The notes: a model not told the origin generated them from the letters alone. Positions 1 to 9,584 are shown, counted from the stretch's first letter. The stretch: DNA of 64,000 bases from Agriterribacter humi (GCF_009192765.1 NZ_VOHQ01000008.1:1-64000); one strand, 5' to 3'. Made by a program: numbers and translations.

Positions 1-550
1 TGCCTTGCAGGAAAATTTCTCTTACAGAAGCTGTTGCAAAATCGCTGTTATACCGCAGGGAAGAATTGCCATTGAGTACCACTACCGAACTGTCGGGCAA
101 CATAATTTCTTTCACTTGTCTTAAGCCAGTTTTGTGCGATGCCATGGCTACTGCTGCTGTTTGTTCAGGAGTGTGGAATGGAGAGAAAATGCTTACGGTG
201 ACAAGTGAAACTATGACTGCTGCGGCTAATACCCACCATTTTATTTTTTTACGGGGCAGATCTGCTACGGCAGCATTACCAGGTAAGCTGATCTGCTGAA
301 AAATATTATGCCTTAATACCTGCTTTTCGCCCTGCGATAAAAAGGGGATATGAAACCCGGTTTCAGCCAAATGTTGAACAAGCTTAAAAGCATTGTTAAT
401 AGCTATTTGCTGTGCGGGATGATTTTGAGCATAGGATTTCCAATATAGTTCGGCTTCATCATCGGGCAGCAGCACCCATTGCTGGAAATATTCATCCGCA
501 GCAAATTCTTCTTCTGTAAAATCCCGGTAATATGCACCCTCCTGTTTCAT
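1..550 (-). CDS. FecR-family anti-sigma regulator, N-terminal part (runs off the left edge)
   Basis: The gene starts with ATG at 550 and stays open to base 1, giving about 183 residues. It has an acidic helical N-terminal region, one membrane helix around residues 99-116 (WWVLAAAVIV core) and the start of the FecR periplasmic domain (DSSVVVLNGNSSLRYNSDF). FecR proteins sit in the inner membrane and pass a signal from a TonB-dependent receptor to an ECF sigma factor. No ECF sigma gene lies just upstream on this strand; the upstream neighbour is guaB. A TATTTTTG box (589-596, minus) could be its own -7 element. The C-terminal DUF4974 part expected of the family is outside the window. Confidence 0.88.
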   Translation of the reverse strand, partial: MKQEGAYYRDFTEEEFAADEYFQQWVLLPDDEAELYWKSYAQNHPAQQIAINNAFKLVQHLAETGFHIPFLSQGEKQVLRHNIFQQISLPGNAAVADLPRKKIKWWVLAAAVIVSLVTVSIFSPFHTPEQTAAVAMASHKTGLRQVKEIMLPDSSVVVLNGNSSLRYNSDFATASVREIFLQG

Positions 551-750
551 TACAGTTGTGGAGAAAACGGGAAGAAAAATTATACTCTCAAAAATAAAGA
601 GTTTGGTTAACGGATGGTTAACAGGGCTTGAGCGTTGTAGATACCCTTGCGCGGAAAAGCCATTGCACTATTCATTTAAGATGCGTTATAATGTTCATAG
701 CCCAATATCTACGGTTCAGGTATTGGCGCGAATGTCGCATTTCCCAGGAT

Positions 751-2244
751 TTACCTGGTATAGTTGGGAGCTTCCCTGGTAATTTCTATATCGTGGGCAT
801 GACTTTCATTCATGCCGGCATTGGTTATTTTAATGAACTGTGCTTTTTGCAATGCTGCAATACTGGCGGCTCCGCAGTAACCCATTCCCGATCTTAATCC
901 GCCTGTATACTGGTATACGATCTCACTCAGGTTGCCTTTAAATGCCACGCGTCCTTCAATGCCTTCGGGTACGTATTTCTTAACGTCATCCTCCACATCC
1001 TGGAAATAGCGGTCGCCGCTTCCCTGTCCCATCGCGCCCAAAGAACCCATCCCCCTGTATTGCTTAAATTTTCTGCCTTCATATATAATCGTATCACCAG
1101 GACTTTCCTCGGTTCCTGCAAAAACACTTCCCATCATCACCACATTGGCGCCTGCTGCCAGTGCCTTTACCATATCTCCTGTATAACGTATGCCGCCATC
1201 GGCTATGAGCGGTATATTTAATTTATGAAGTACGGAAGCCGCTTCCATAATAGCCGTAATTTGGGGAACGCCCGCGCCGGCAACAATTCGGGTGGTGCAT
1301 ATAGAACCCGGGCCAATACCTACTTTTACAGCATCTGCACCTGCTTCAGCCAGGGCTTTGGCGCCTGCCGCTGTTCCAATATTCCCGGCAATGACCTGTA
1401 GTTTTTTAAAATTCTTTTTCAGCTTTTTCAGCGATTCAATAACTTTTTCACTATGCCCGTGCGCACTGTCTAAACATACAATGTCTACGCCTATTTGCTG
1501 TAAAGCAGCCGCTCTGTCCATCAGGTCGGCGGTTATACCCAGGGCTGCGCCGGTAAGCAAACGGCCAAAACTGTCTTTTACGGCATTAGGATGACTTTGC
1601 AATTGCAAAATATCACGATATGTAACCAGCCCTGTTAATTGCCCGTTTTTATTAACCACAGGCAGTTTTTCAATTTTATACTGGCTGAGTATTTTTTTAG
1701 CTTTGGCAAGGTCTGTTCCTTCTGGTGCGGTAATAAGATTTTCCGTTGTCATTACTTCACTCACCTTTTTCTTCAGAGAGGTTTCAAAACGCAGGTCACG
1801 GTTGGTAAGGATGCCTACTAATTTCTTATTCACATCTACAATGGGTATTCCGCCTATTTTGTTTTCCCGCATCAGTTTCAATGCATCGCCAATAGTGGCA
1901 TCTACATGCAGGGTTATAGGATCAAGGATCAGTCCGCTTTCGCTGCGTTTTACTTTTCGCACCTGTTCGGCCTGTCTTTCAATTGTCATGTTCTTATGAA
2001 GAATACCCAAACCTCCTTCCCTGGCCAATGCTATGGCAAGATCAGCTTCTGTTACGGTATCCATAGCGGCAGAAAGCAGGGGCGTATTCAGAGCAATGCT
2101 TTTGGTGAGCTTTGTACTGATGTCTACATCGCGCGGAAGTACCTGCGAATAAGCCGGCATAAGCAGCACATCATCGAAGGTTAAACCTTCACCAAAAAAT
2201 TTTTGAGGGAATTTGTCTTTAGCGGAGTTGATTATTGTTGCCAT
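751..2244 (-). CDS. guaB: Inosine-5'-monophosphate dehydrogenase
   Basis: This enzyme oxidises IMP to XMP with NAD+, the committed step of guanine nucleotide synthesis in the cytoplasm. The sequence shows the [14 protein letters not shown]-terminus, a CBS pair around residues 95-215, the catalytic cysteine loop GPGSICTTR near residue 310, and the substrate/flap motifs GGIRYTGD and [13 protein letters not shown]. About 497 residues is the normal family length. ATG at 2244 is chosen; an in-frame TTG six bases upstream would add two residues but lies in the promoter box. It is a single gene with its own promoter, and that promoter abuts the start codon. Confidence 0.97.
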   Translation of the reverse strand: MATIINSAKDKFPQKFFGEGLTFDDVLLMPAYSQVLPRDVDISTKLTKSIALNTPLLSAAMDTVTEADLAIALAREGGLGILHKNMTIERQAEQVRKVKRSESGLILDPITLHVDATIGDALKLMRENKIGGIPIVDVNKKLVGILTNRDLRFETSLKKKVSEVMTTENLITAPEGTDLAKAKKILSQYKIEKLPVVNKNGQLTGLVTYRDILQLQSHPNAVKDSFGRLLTGAALGITADLMDRAAALQQIGVDIVCLDSAHGHSEKVIESLKKLKKNFKKLQVIAGNIGTAAGAKALAEAGADAVKVGIGPGSICTTRIVAGAGVPQITAIMEAASVLHKLNIPLIADGGIRYTGDMVKALAAGANVVMMGSVFAGTEESPGDTIIYEGRKFKQYRGMGSLGAMGQGSGDRYFQDVEDDVKKYVPEGIEGRVAFKGNLSEIVYQYTGGLRSGMGYCGAASIAALQKAQFIKITNAGMNESHAHDIEITREAPNYTR

Positions 2245-2247
2245 GTG

Positions 2248-2280
2248 CAAAGATAGGGGAGAGGATAAATAGCTTCCAAA
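2248..2280 (-). promoter_or_regulatory. guaB promoter, apparently leaderless
   Basis: On the minus strand TTTG (2280-2277) is followed after 21 nt by TATCTTTG (2255-2248), matching the Bacteroidota primary-sigma pattern. Only three bases separate the box from the ATG at 2244, so transcription should begin at or almost at the start codon. Confidence 0.7.
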
Positions 2281-2547
2281 TTTTGTTGCAAAACACTTGT
2301 ATTGCCGCAGCGCAATGCCGGCAGTATGGTTTGATGCAAGGCGTTGGATATGCGTTTAACAGATTCTTGAAAATGCTATACACAGAGACCTTCTTTTCGC
2401 CGCAGATTCGCAGATTAAGCTATGAATAATGGTTAGTGCATCTGTTCCCGTATTTTGTTTCTTCAATGCAGAAATGAATATGCTGTCCGGAAACTCTATT
2501 TTAAACAGCTTCTTATGTTATGTATAGCCATTCATTTCAGGGGCCTC

Positions 2548-3648
2548 TTATAAAAGCTTATATATTTTCCCCGGCAGACAGGCTATTATACCCTGTAACT
2601 CAAGGTTTAATATGGCTGCGGCAATTATACTGCTGCTGAAATCACAACCGGGAGTGATCTCATCAATGGAAGCGGTTTCTTTTTCTTCAATGATTGTTAA
2701 GATGGTTTTTTCATGAGGTGTTAGTTCTATAAACAATTCTTTTTGCGTGGCCTTTTTCTTTTCAGGAACGCCGGACCAGTTCATGAATTCAAGAATATCT
2801 TTTCCTGATGTAATTAAAGCTGCTTTATTGCTTCTGATCAAATAATTGCAGCCGGAGCTTTTGATATCTGTTGCCTTACCAGGCAAGGCAAACACATCCT
2901 TATTATAATTGTTAGCCAGTTCCGCTGTTATCATACTGCCTCCGTTGATATTGGTTTCAATAACAACGGTAGCATCGGCAATGCCTGCCACAATGCGGTT
3001 TCTTTTCGGAAAATTTTGTTTATCCGGTTTGGTGCCCGACATAAAATCTGTAAGTAACCCACCGTTCGCAGTCATTTCTTTTGCAAGCACTTTATTGGCG
3101 GCAGGATAAATACGGTCAAGCCCATGAGCGAGTACCCCAATAGTAAATAATTTGTTTTTTAATGAGGCTTTGTGCGCTAAAGCATCTATGCCGTAAGCCA
3201 GTCCGCTTACAACAAGCACACTATTTTGAGCCAGGTCTTCAATTATTTTGCAAGTCATTTCTTTACCATAATCAGTATGATTGCGGGTACCGATAACAGC
3301 CACCACTTTATCGTGGTTGAGATTGGCGTTTCCCTTATAATATAAAAGGGAAGGCGCATCATAACAATTCAACAAATGTTTCGGGTATGCTGTATCCGAT
3401 TGTGTAAGTACTGTTATTTTGTATTTCTCAATAAAACGGAGTTCTTCTTCCGCCCTTTTAAAGGCGTTAAATGTTTTTATGCTTTTTGACCGGACAATAC
3501 CTATTCCGGGAAATTTGTCAAGGTGGGATTTACGTGCGGCAAAAACTTTCTCTGCACTGCCAAAATGCTGTAGCAACTCTTTTGCATGTACATCACCAAT
3601 ATGGGGAACCATGGTTAGCGCGATATGATAGAGAAGATCGCTGTACAT
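2548..3648 (-). CDS. dprA: DNA-processing protein DprA
   Basis: DprA binds incoming single-stranded DNA and loads RecA during natural transformation. The 366 residues show an N-terminal helix-hairpin-helix/SAM-like region (ALTMVPHIGDVHAKELL, KFPGIG), the central Rossmann-like DprA domain with SGLAYGIDALAHKASL around residues 145-160 and FPKRNRIVAGI, and a C-terminal winged-helix-like segment. ATG at 3648 is the natural start. It stands alone between guaB and a repeat-bearing spacer, on the same strand as both flanking genes. Confidence 0.95.
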   Translation of the reverse strand: MYSDLLYHIALTMVPHIGDVHAKELLQHFGSAEKVFAARKSHLDKFPGIGIVRSKSIKTFNAFKRAEEELRFIEKYKITVLTQSDTAYPKHLLNCYDAPSLLYYKGNANLNHDKVVAVIGTRNHTDYGKEMTCKIIEDLAQNSVLVVSGLAYGIDALAHKASLKNKLFTIGVLAHGLDRIYPAANKVLAKEMTANGGLLTDFMSGTKPDKQNFPKRNRIVAGIADATVVIETNINGGSMITAELANNYNKDVFALPGKATDIKSSGCNYLIRSNKAALITSGKDILEFMNWSGVPEKKKATQKELFIELTPHEKTILTIIEEKETASIDEITPGCDFSSSIIAAAILNLELQGIIACLPGKIYKLL

Positions 3649-3730
3649 GTGTGCATGTGGTGCTGGTGTTATTCAAAAATAAAATTACATGCTCATAAAA
3701 AAGGAAACGCTGTAACGGCTCTCGAAATGC

Positions 3731-3768
3731 TATAAAAAACCCCCTCCCGATAAATCGGGGGAGGGGCA
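3731..3768 (-). terminator. GC-rich hairpin with T-run (minus-strand terminator)
   Basis: A strong stem of C-rich and G-rich arms (about 3740-3751 and 3754-3766, two-base bulge) is followed on the minus strand by TTTTTT. It would stop transcription arriving from the thioredoxin-fold gene before dprA. On the plus strand it is followed about 40 nt later by TTATCCTATGAAAA, a tail shared with the two 57-bp repeats nearby. Confidence 0.7.
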
Positions 3769-3982
3769 CTAATCTTTTAACCGTTAACCATTAAACCTTA
3801 TCCTATGAAAAGCCGAATATAAATCGTTTTTTTAATTTTAGTATTTATACGACGTAATTTTTTTTTCTTTTCTAATCATAGTATCCGGAAAGCCATTGCT
3901 TTTTTGTTGTAATAATATTGGGAATCAATATCATGAAGAATTTGCAGAGAAGAATATTTTAAAAGGAGATCATATAAAAAAT

Positions 3983-4039
3983 AAAGGGCTGGATAGACAT
4001 CCTGCCCCGTTTCTAAATCCAATATCCTATGAAAAACCA
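3983..4039. repeat. Hairpin repeat, copy A
   Basis: This 57-bp unit is nearly identical to 4198-4253. It consists of an imperfect stem (GGGCTGGAT / ATCCTGCCC, 4-nt loop), an AT-rich linker and the tail ATCCTATGAAAAACC. Read on the minus strand the stem is followed by a T-rich run and resembles a terminator. Read on the plus strand the tail resembles a translation start that reaches a stop after four codons. Confidence 0.75.
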
Positions 4040-4197
4040 ATAATGAGACCAGTATTATGTAACAAACGTTGCACAATACATTGATTTTATTTTTAAAAAG
4101 TAAATTAATTGTAGAATGAGGGCTTGGTATAGGATTAAATCATGATGTGTTGAGGGGAAAGAGAAAAGATCGGGGGTAACCCTGGCGAAACAATAAA

Positions 4198-4253
4198 AAA
4201 GGGCTGGATAGAAATCCTGCCCCGTTTTAAATCCAATATCCTATGAAAAACCA
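4198..4253. repeat. Hairpin repeat, copy B
   Basis: This is the second copy, differing from copy A by one loop base and a small indel/substitution in the linker. On the minus strand TTTTTT follows the stem directly. It lies 47 bp downstream (minus) of the thioredoxin-fold gene and may act as its terminator. The rest of the 3649-4300 spacer is AT-rich with no supportable gene. Confidence 0.75.
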
Positions 4254-4300
4254 GACATATAACGATATAGCTGATTCTTATATTGTTGCGAATAAAAAAA

Positions 4301-4876
4301 TTATTTCCAGGTTTGCAGAAAATCTTTCCTGTATGCTTCGAACGGCGTTTTACCGTAATGCCCCTCGCCAAAATATTTTAAAATAAGTTCCATTTCAGGT
4401 GTTTTTAAATACCCGGGAATTACCTGTGGCGCCGAACCATCGGCTGGCAAAATAACCGTGGAAGGATATGAAAGTTGCCCGCCGGTTAACAGGATAGCGT
4501 AATCATTTACTCTGTAATTTTCGTTGTATTTAAATTGCTTTCCACGCCAGGTAAGTATTTCCTTCGTTTCTGCATTTAATTTTACGGGGTAAAATTTGTT
4601 GTGAATATATTGAACAACATGGGGGTTTGTATAGGTGTTCTTATCCATTACCTTGCACCAGCCGCACCAGTCTGTATACAGGTCTATTATAATGGCTTTT
4701 TTTTGAGAAGCAATTTTTGCTTCCGCTTCAGCAAGGGTTAACCATTGCAGCTTTTCATTTTTTTTGGAGCTGATTATAGTCGTATCTGTATAATTGAAAG
4801 GAATACCTGCAGGTGTTTTCATGCCACAGAGGAAGGCACTTATGCCAATGCAAAGGAAAATGCCGGATATTTGCAT
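4301..4876 (-). CDS. Exported thioredoxin-fold protein with WCGWC motif
   Basis: The 191-residue protein has a hydrophobic N-terminus (signal peptide or anchor, residues 1-20) and one thioredoxin-like domain with WCGWC at residues 70-74, preceded by IIIDLYTDW. A later SYPSTVILPADG segment carries the usual cis-proline region. Such DUF255/thioredoxin_7-type proteins reduce or isomerise disulfides outside the cytoplasm; the substrate cannot be read from the sequence. It is divergent from ubiX, 38 bp away. A TATATTTG box at 4899-4906 (minus) is a possible -7 element. Confidence 0.85.
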   Translation of the reverse strand: MQISGIFLCIGISAFLCGMKTPAGIPFNYTDTTIISSKKNEKLQWLTLAEAEAKIASQKKAIIIDLYTDWCGWCKVMDKNTYTNPHVVQYIHNKFYPVKLNAETKEILTWRGKQFKYNENYRVNDYAILLTGGQLSYPSTVILPADGSAPQVIPGYLKTPEMELILKYFGEGHYGKTPFEAYRKDFLQTWK

Positions 4877-4914
4877 TTGATTTATTTATTTATTTATACA
4901 AATATAACTCACAA

Positions 4915-5505
4915 TTGAAGCGAAAAATTGTTATTGCAGTTACCGGCGCCAGCGGATCTTTATATGCCCGTCAACTGGTTGATAAATTATTGGCCATACC
5001 CGAACAATGGAATGAGCTTGCACTGGTAATTACAGACAATGCCAAACAGGTATGGAAAACGGAACTCGGCGATGATTCCTTCAATAAATATGCTGTTAAT
5101 ATTTATGGAAAAAATGATTTTAACGCCCCTTTTGCGTCTGGTTCAGGCCAATTTGATACTATGATCATTATTCCCTGCTCTATTGGCACTTTGGGGAGAA
5201 TAGCCACAGGTGTTTCAAATGACCTGATCACAAGAGCTGCTGATGTAATACTAAAAGAAAGAAGAAAATTGATTTGTGTGGTAAGAGACACGCCGTATAA
5301 TCTTATTCATATCCGTAATATGGAAACGGTTACGGTAGCCGGAGGCATTATTTGCCCTGCTACACCTTCTTTTTATAGCCGCCCTCAAACCATTGAAGCG
5401 GTAGCTGCCACCGTAGTAGACAGGGTACTTGATCTTAGCGGATTTACTATTGCTTCATTCCGTTGGGGCGCAAATGACGCGGACCCTGCACACGGTCATC
5501 CATAA
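4915..5505 (+). CDS. ubiX: UbiX-family flavin prenyltransferase (TTG start)
   Basis: UbiX joins dimethylallyl phosphate to FMN to make prenylated FMN, the cofactor of UbiD decarboxylases. The protein begins KRKIVIAVTGASGSLYARQL, with the flavin-binding TGASGS at residues 10-15, and has PCSIGTLGRIATG and the LKERRKLICVVRDTPYN segment typical of UbiX. An upstream in-frame ATG (4813) would overlap the divergent gene and add 34 residues absent from the family, so TTG at 4915 is preferred, giving 196 residues. No ubiD is in the window. The next gene starts 5 bp later, probably in the same transcript. Confidence 0.92.
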   Translation: MKRKIVIAVTGASGSLYARQLVDKLLAIPEQWNELALVITDNAKQVWKTELGDDSFNKYAVNIYGKNDFNAPFASGSGQFDTMIIIPCSIGTLGRIATGVSNDLITRAADVILKERRKLICVVRDTPYNLIHIRNMETVTVAGGIICPATPSFYSRPQTIEAVAATVVDRVLDLSGFTIASFRWGANDADPAHGHP

Positions 5506-5510
5506 AAACA

Positions 5511-6305
5511 ATGTGGCGACTATTTTTTATTTCCTGCTTATTGGCTTCCTGCCATTCTTATAAAAAAATACAGGTGCCGGCTTTGCAAAATCCAATAACG
5601 GGCAGTGCATTTTATATGCAATGTGCATCGTGTAACTGGCATCAAAGAGATTCTCTGGCTGTAAAAGTTTTGCTTGAAGGCAATATGCCCTCTTTTTTGA
5701 AATGGTTTGTACCGGTTCATGCAACAATCACTTCTGCAGAAGGCAAAAATATCAATGCGGTTTATTATGTTTCACCCGATTACCTGAGCATAGGTAATGA
5801 TGCGGATTGGGCACGCGTACCACTAACTCCAATGGCCGCACAAAAAATAGCGGATACACTTCATTGTTTTTTGCCTACCCGCAAAATGGTCAATGAAATT
5901 TATAAAGCTGCTGCGGTTAAATTGGCTCCCGTTCCCATGTATGCATTTCGCGACAGCACGGTAACAATGTGGCAGCATCACCTTATTATTGAAGGTCAGC
6001 GCAAAGGGAAAAAAGGACTCATTGCAGGTATTAAAAAGGATGTGGTGATCAGTGAAAAAATTGTAAAGGATAATAAACCCAACCGGGTGGCTATCTACGG
6101 ATGGCATTTATTCAATGGCAACCCTATACAACCTTTATATACAGGCCATGTAAACTGGTATGTTGATTATAGCCACGGCATACGGCTTGTTTACCATAAA
6201 ATAAAAGTAAATGGAAAGTGGATGGATTATAAAACACTGCTACAGGACAAAACCCTGCGTAAATTGATTTGTGATGAAGCGGATTGCAATTTTTACCGTT
6301 ATTAA
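5511..6305 (+). CDS. Conserved lipoprotein of unknown function
   Basis: The 264-residue protein has a short lipoprotein signal (LLASC, lipidation Cys near residue 14). The mature part contains YGWHLFNGNPIQPLYTGHVNWYVDYSHGIRLV-type sequence, only a short part of which is quoted here: VDYSHGIRL. I recognise this as a conserved exported family without an assigned activity; the conserved histidines, aspartates and tyrosines suggest a ligand site. It lies 5 bp after ubiX, which suggests cotranscription but not a shared function. Confidence 0.75.
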   Translation: MWRLFFISCLLASCHSYKKIQVPALQNPITGSAFYMQCASCNWHQRDSLAVKVLLEGNMPSFLKWFVPVHATITSAEGKNINAVYYVSPDYLSIGNDADWARVPLTPMAAQKIADTLHCFLPTRKMVNEIYKAAAVKLAPVPMYAFRDSTVTMWQHHLIIEGQRKGKKGLIAGIKKDVVISEKIVKDNKPNRVAIYGWHLFNGNPIQPLYTGHVNWYVDYSHGIRLVYHKIKVNGKWMDYKTLLQDKTLRKLICDEADCNFYRY

Positions 6306-6339
6306 ACGGTTGAAACTTGTACCCTGTAACCTCTATCCC

Positions 6340-7011
6340 TCACTGCAAATCTATCACTTCAACATCGGGGTGTTTGGCAGTATTAAAAACAAAAAAGCTG
6401 TTGTCTATTTTCGTATTGGGAATAAAGCTGGAAACTTTATAGGCATAGCGGTTGCCATTTTTTTCAAACAGCCGGGTTGATACAATATTTTTTGTAGCCT
6501 TGTCTACAAATACCAGTATTTTAAAAAACGCCTTATTTTTATCAGTAGGAGTCAGTTCTATTTCCTGTAATGTTTTTTTCCCTTCTTTTTTTTCACCGTT
6601 TAGCTTATACAGAAAATCTTTTTCATAAAAATTTGTGAATATCTTTTGAGGAGTGAAACTGCTGCCACCGGGGTCGAATTTACTCACCTGGACCTCATTA
6701 GCGTTTTTATCATAAGTCCACATTTTCTGCCCATTACAAAAAATTTCCTGGTCGGTTAATTCTACTTTATATTGATCGCCCTTCATGTAGGCAGTTCCTT
6801 TTTTGGTTCCCTGGATCTGTCCTGCGGCATTTTCAATTTGCAACACAAAATCTGCCTTAACAGTATTATAGGTTTTAAACTTAGCGGTTGCACCGTCTAA
6901 TATTTTTTTAGCATCCGGATCATTGGTCCCCAGGTTTTTAACGGAATTTTGTGCTAATCCTGAAATGGAGAACATAGCCAATAGTACGGTTATAGTTAAT
7001 ATTCCTTTCAT
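6340..7011 (-). CDS. lolA: LolA-like outer-membrane lipoprotein carrier
   Basis: The 223-residue protein has a cleavable signal peptide (ending GLAQ, about residue 21) and a LolA-type fold: NTVKADFVLQIEN, a GTKKGTAYMKGDQYKVEL strand pair, NGQKMWTYDKNANEV, and a long beta-rich C-terminal half. LolA ferries lipoproteins across the periplasm. It is not in an operon with other Lol genes; ftsK lies 93 bp upstream on the same strand, a lolA-ftsK order I know from related genomes. ATG at 7011 sits 19 nt after a -7 box. Confidence 0.88.
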   Translation of the reverse strand: MKGILTITVLLAMFSISGLAQNSVKNLGTNDPDAKKILDGATAKFKTYNTVKADFVLQIENAAGQIQGTKKGTAYMKGDQYKVELTDQEIFCNGQKMWTYDKNANEVQVSKFDPGGSSFTPQKIFTNFYEKDFLYKLNGEKKEGKKTLQEIELTPTDKNKAFFKILVFVDKATKNIVSTRLFEKNGNRYAYKVSSFIPNTKIDNSFFVFNTAKHPDVEVIDLQ

Positions 7012-7030
7012 TCGTTTTTTTATTGGTGCG

Positions 7031-7060
7031 CAAAGATAGTTATTTCAAAGACTATGGCAA
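7031..7060 (-). promoter_or_regulatory. lolA promoter
   Basis: On the minus strand TTG (7060-7058), a 19-nt spacer and TATCTTTG (7038-7031) precede the lolA ATG by about 20 nt. Confidence 0.6.
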
Positions 7061-7103
7061 CAGCTACATAGTTTAATATGACACCGCTATTGCTGTGTTT
7101 ATT

Positions 7104-9584
7104 TTATAAACCCTGCAAAAATTCTTCCAATTCCATTTCCGTTTTATATATCACATCTCTTGCCTTGCTGCCCTGGTTGGGTCCTACAATACCTGCCGAT
7201 TCCAATTGATCCATTAAACGGCCTGCGCGGTTATATCCCAATTTCATGCGGCGTTGCAATAATGAAGTGGATCCAATCTGGCTTTGAACAATAAGCCGGG
7301 CGGCCTCTTCAAACAAAGGATCGCGGTTCCCTGAATCGAAATCTTTGCCTTCCAACTCCTTTTCATCAATATATTCCGGCAAATAAAAGGGCTGTGGATA
7401 CCCTCTTTGTTCACCTATAAATTCAACAACTTTTTCTACTTCCGGTGTATCCACAAAAGCGCACTGTACCCTCGTTACTTCGCCATTATAGGATACCAGC
7501 ATATCACCACGGCCTATTAACTGCTCTGCACCACCGGTATCTAAAATAGTGCGGGAATCAATTTTGGAAGAAACCTTAAAGGCTACCCTGGCCGGGAAAT
7601 TGGCTTTAATGGTTCCCGTAATAATATTAACCGAAGGGCGCTGTGTGGCAATGATAAGGTGAATACCAACCGCCCTGGCCAATTGTGCTAAACGCGCAAT
7701 AGGCATTTCAATTTCTTTGCCTGCCGTCATGATCAGATCGGCAAACTCATCAATTACCAGAACGATAAAAGGTAAAAACTGGTGACCTTTTTCGGGATTA
7801 AGCCTCCGGGCTACAAATTTTTCATTGTACTCTCTTATATTCCGGCAACCTGCTTCTTTAAGCAAATCGTAGCGGTTATCCATTTCAATACACAGGGCGT
7901 TCAGCGAATGCACCACTTTTTTGGTATCGGTAATAATAGATTCTTCTTCACCAGGTAGTTTGGCCAGGAAATGTTTTTCAATTACCCGGTATAAACTTAG
8001 CTCCACTTTTTTGGGATCTACCATCACCAATTTAAGCTGCGACGGATGTTTCTTATATAAAAGCGATACCAGTATGGCGTTAATGCCTACCGATTTACCC
8101 TGGCCTGTAGCACCGGCCATTAACAGGTGAGGCATGGTAGCGAGGTCAACAATAAAATGTTCGTTGTCTATTTTTTTGCCCAAAGCTATGGGTAGTGAGA
8201 ACTTGTTCTGTTGAAATTTCTCCGATGATAAAAGTCCCTTCATACTTACGATAGACTTTTTAACATTGGGTACTTCAATGCCTATAGTGCCTTTTCCGGG
8301 AATAGGAGCGATGATGCGTATGCCTAAGGCTGCAAGGCTTAAAGCAATATCATCTTCGAGATTTTTTATGCGTGAAATACGAACGCCTGCCGCAGGAACA
8401 ATTTCATACAAGGTAACGGTGGGGCCTACTGTAGCGGATATCTGCCGGATATCAATGTCATAGTTTTTCAGCGTATTGATGATCTGGTGCTTGTTCGCTT
8501 CCAGTTCAGAAGCATCCAGTACAATTTTTTCACTTCCATGGGTTTCCAGCAAATCGAGTGATGGATATTTGTAATCTTTCAAATCAAGAACAGGATCATA
8601 GGGCGGCAGGTTCTGCACTTTTTTTACAGGCGTTTCTTCTTCATCAGCCGGGTCAGTGTCATCGGGCTCTTCAGCAATTTTTAACGCGTTGATCTGTAAT
8701 TCCAGCTCTTCTGCTGTTTTTTTCCGTGACTTGGGAATGATGGTGGTTTGCGGTTCGTGGCTGGTTTCTGACAACACTATTTTTTCACCGGATTCATCTA
8801 TGCCCGGTGGATTGATAACCACAACGCCGCCATGATGTTTCAGGGTATTGCCCTGGGGGTCTTTAATGATGTTTTCTTCTGTAAACAGTTTGGCTTCTTC
8901 GGTAAAAGAATTATCCACCGGTACAAGTTTGCTGTTTCCGTTTTGGCCTTTATATTTTTGTTTTTTGGCCGGCAGAGAGAAGGATGGGTTAAATCGCCAT
9001 ATAAAATAAGAAAAGCCGCCAACCAGTAAAAGGGCTGCAGTGCCAATTTTTCCCAGTAGGCCACTCAGCCAGTTGCTGGTTATATTACCTGTTTCTCCCC
9101 CCCACGGAAAACCATTGCCCTGTGTAATGAAAGCCAGGGCGGTGCTGAAAAATATCAGCCCCACTACGATATACCTGAAATTGCGCCACGGTGAAAAAAT
9201 TCTTTCGCCGAACAGCAGGTTCACGCCCATAATAAAAAAGAAAATGCAAAAAAGATAGGATGATAAGCCAAAGCCCTTGTAAAAAAATATGTGGGATATA
9301 TAAGCGCCTATACGGCCAAGCAGGTTGGCCGCTTTTATATCATCGCCAAATAAGAATGCTGAAAAACCCTGGAATACTTTGTCCTGGTCCTGGCGCCAGG
9401 TAAATATGTAAGAAGTGAATGCTATAAAAAGAAAAAATGCCGTAAGCAGTAGTATGCTTCCCATTATTTTATGGGTGCGTTCATCCTTCACCAACTCTTT
9501 TACTTTAACCTTTTCGGTTTTGTCGCTGGTTAGTTTTTCAGGATCAGGGGATTTGGACTTATTGTTTTTTAATTTATTAGCCAT
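7104..9584 (-). CDS. ftsK: DNA translocase FtsK/SpoIIIE
   Basis: FtsK pumps chromosome termini through the closing septum and activates XerCD recombination at dif. The 826 residues contain four to five N-terminal membrane helices (about 40-195), an acidic linker rich in E/D/P, the motor with Walker A GATGQGKS near residue 489 and Walker B VLVIDEFADLI, and a C-terminal gamma winged helix (SLLQRRMKLGYNRAGRLMDQLE) that reads KOPS. xerD is also in the window (31.1 kb). ATG at 9584 follows its own promoter by about 29 nt. Confidence 0.97.
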   Translation of the reverse strand: MANKLKNNKSKSPDPEKLTSDKTEKVKVKELVKDERTHKIMGSILLLTAFFLFIAFTSYIFTWRQDQDKVFQGFSAFLFGDDIKAANLLGRIGAYISHIFFYKGFGLSSYLFCIFFFIMGVNLLFGERIFSPWRNFRYIVVGLIFFSTALAFITQGNGFPWGGETGNITSNWLSGLLGKIGTAALLLVGGFSYFIWRFNPSFSLPAKKQKYKGQNGNSKLVPVDNSFTEEAKLFTEENIIKDPQGNTLKHHGGVVVINPPGIDESGEKIVLSETSHEPQTTIIPKSRKKTAEELELQINALKIAEEPDDTDPADEEETPVKKVQNLPPYDPVLDLKDYKYPSLDLLETHGSEKIVLDASELEANKHQIINTLKNYDIDIRQISATVGPTVTLYEIVPAAGVRISRIKNLEDDIALSLAALGIRIIAPIPGKGTIGIEVPNVKKSIVSMKGLLSSEKFQQNKFSLPIALGKKIDNEHFIVDLATMPHLLMAGATGQGKSVGINAILVSLLYKKHPSQLKLVMVDPKKVELSLYRVIEKHFLAKLPGEEESIITDTKKVVHSLNALCIEMDNRYDLLKEAGCRNIREYNEKFVARRLNPEKGHQFLPFIVLVIDEFADLIMTAGKEIEMPIARLAQLARAVGIHLIIATQRPSVNIITGTIKANFPARVAFKVSSKIDSRTILDTGGAEQLIGRGDMLVSYNGEVTRVQCAFVDTPEVEKVVEFIGEQRGYPQPFYLPEYIDEKELEGKDFDSGNRDPLFEEAARLIVQSQIGSTSLLQRRMKLGYNRAGRLMDQLESAGIVGPNQGSKARDVIYKTEMELEEFLQGL

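Noticed and set aside
558-897. Two overlapping plus-strand frames near the guaB end
   Set aside because: They run antisense into guaB or through the spacer and have no protein-like features.
3896-4084. 62-codon plus-strand frame through the hairpin repeat
   Set aside because: It crosses repeat copy A and has no counterpart at copy B.
4813-4914. N-terminal extension of ubiX from an upstream ATG
   Set aside because: It would overlap the divergent thioredoxin-fold gene and precede the conserved UbiX N-terminus; TTG 4915 fits better.
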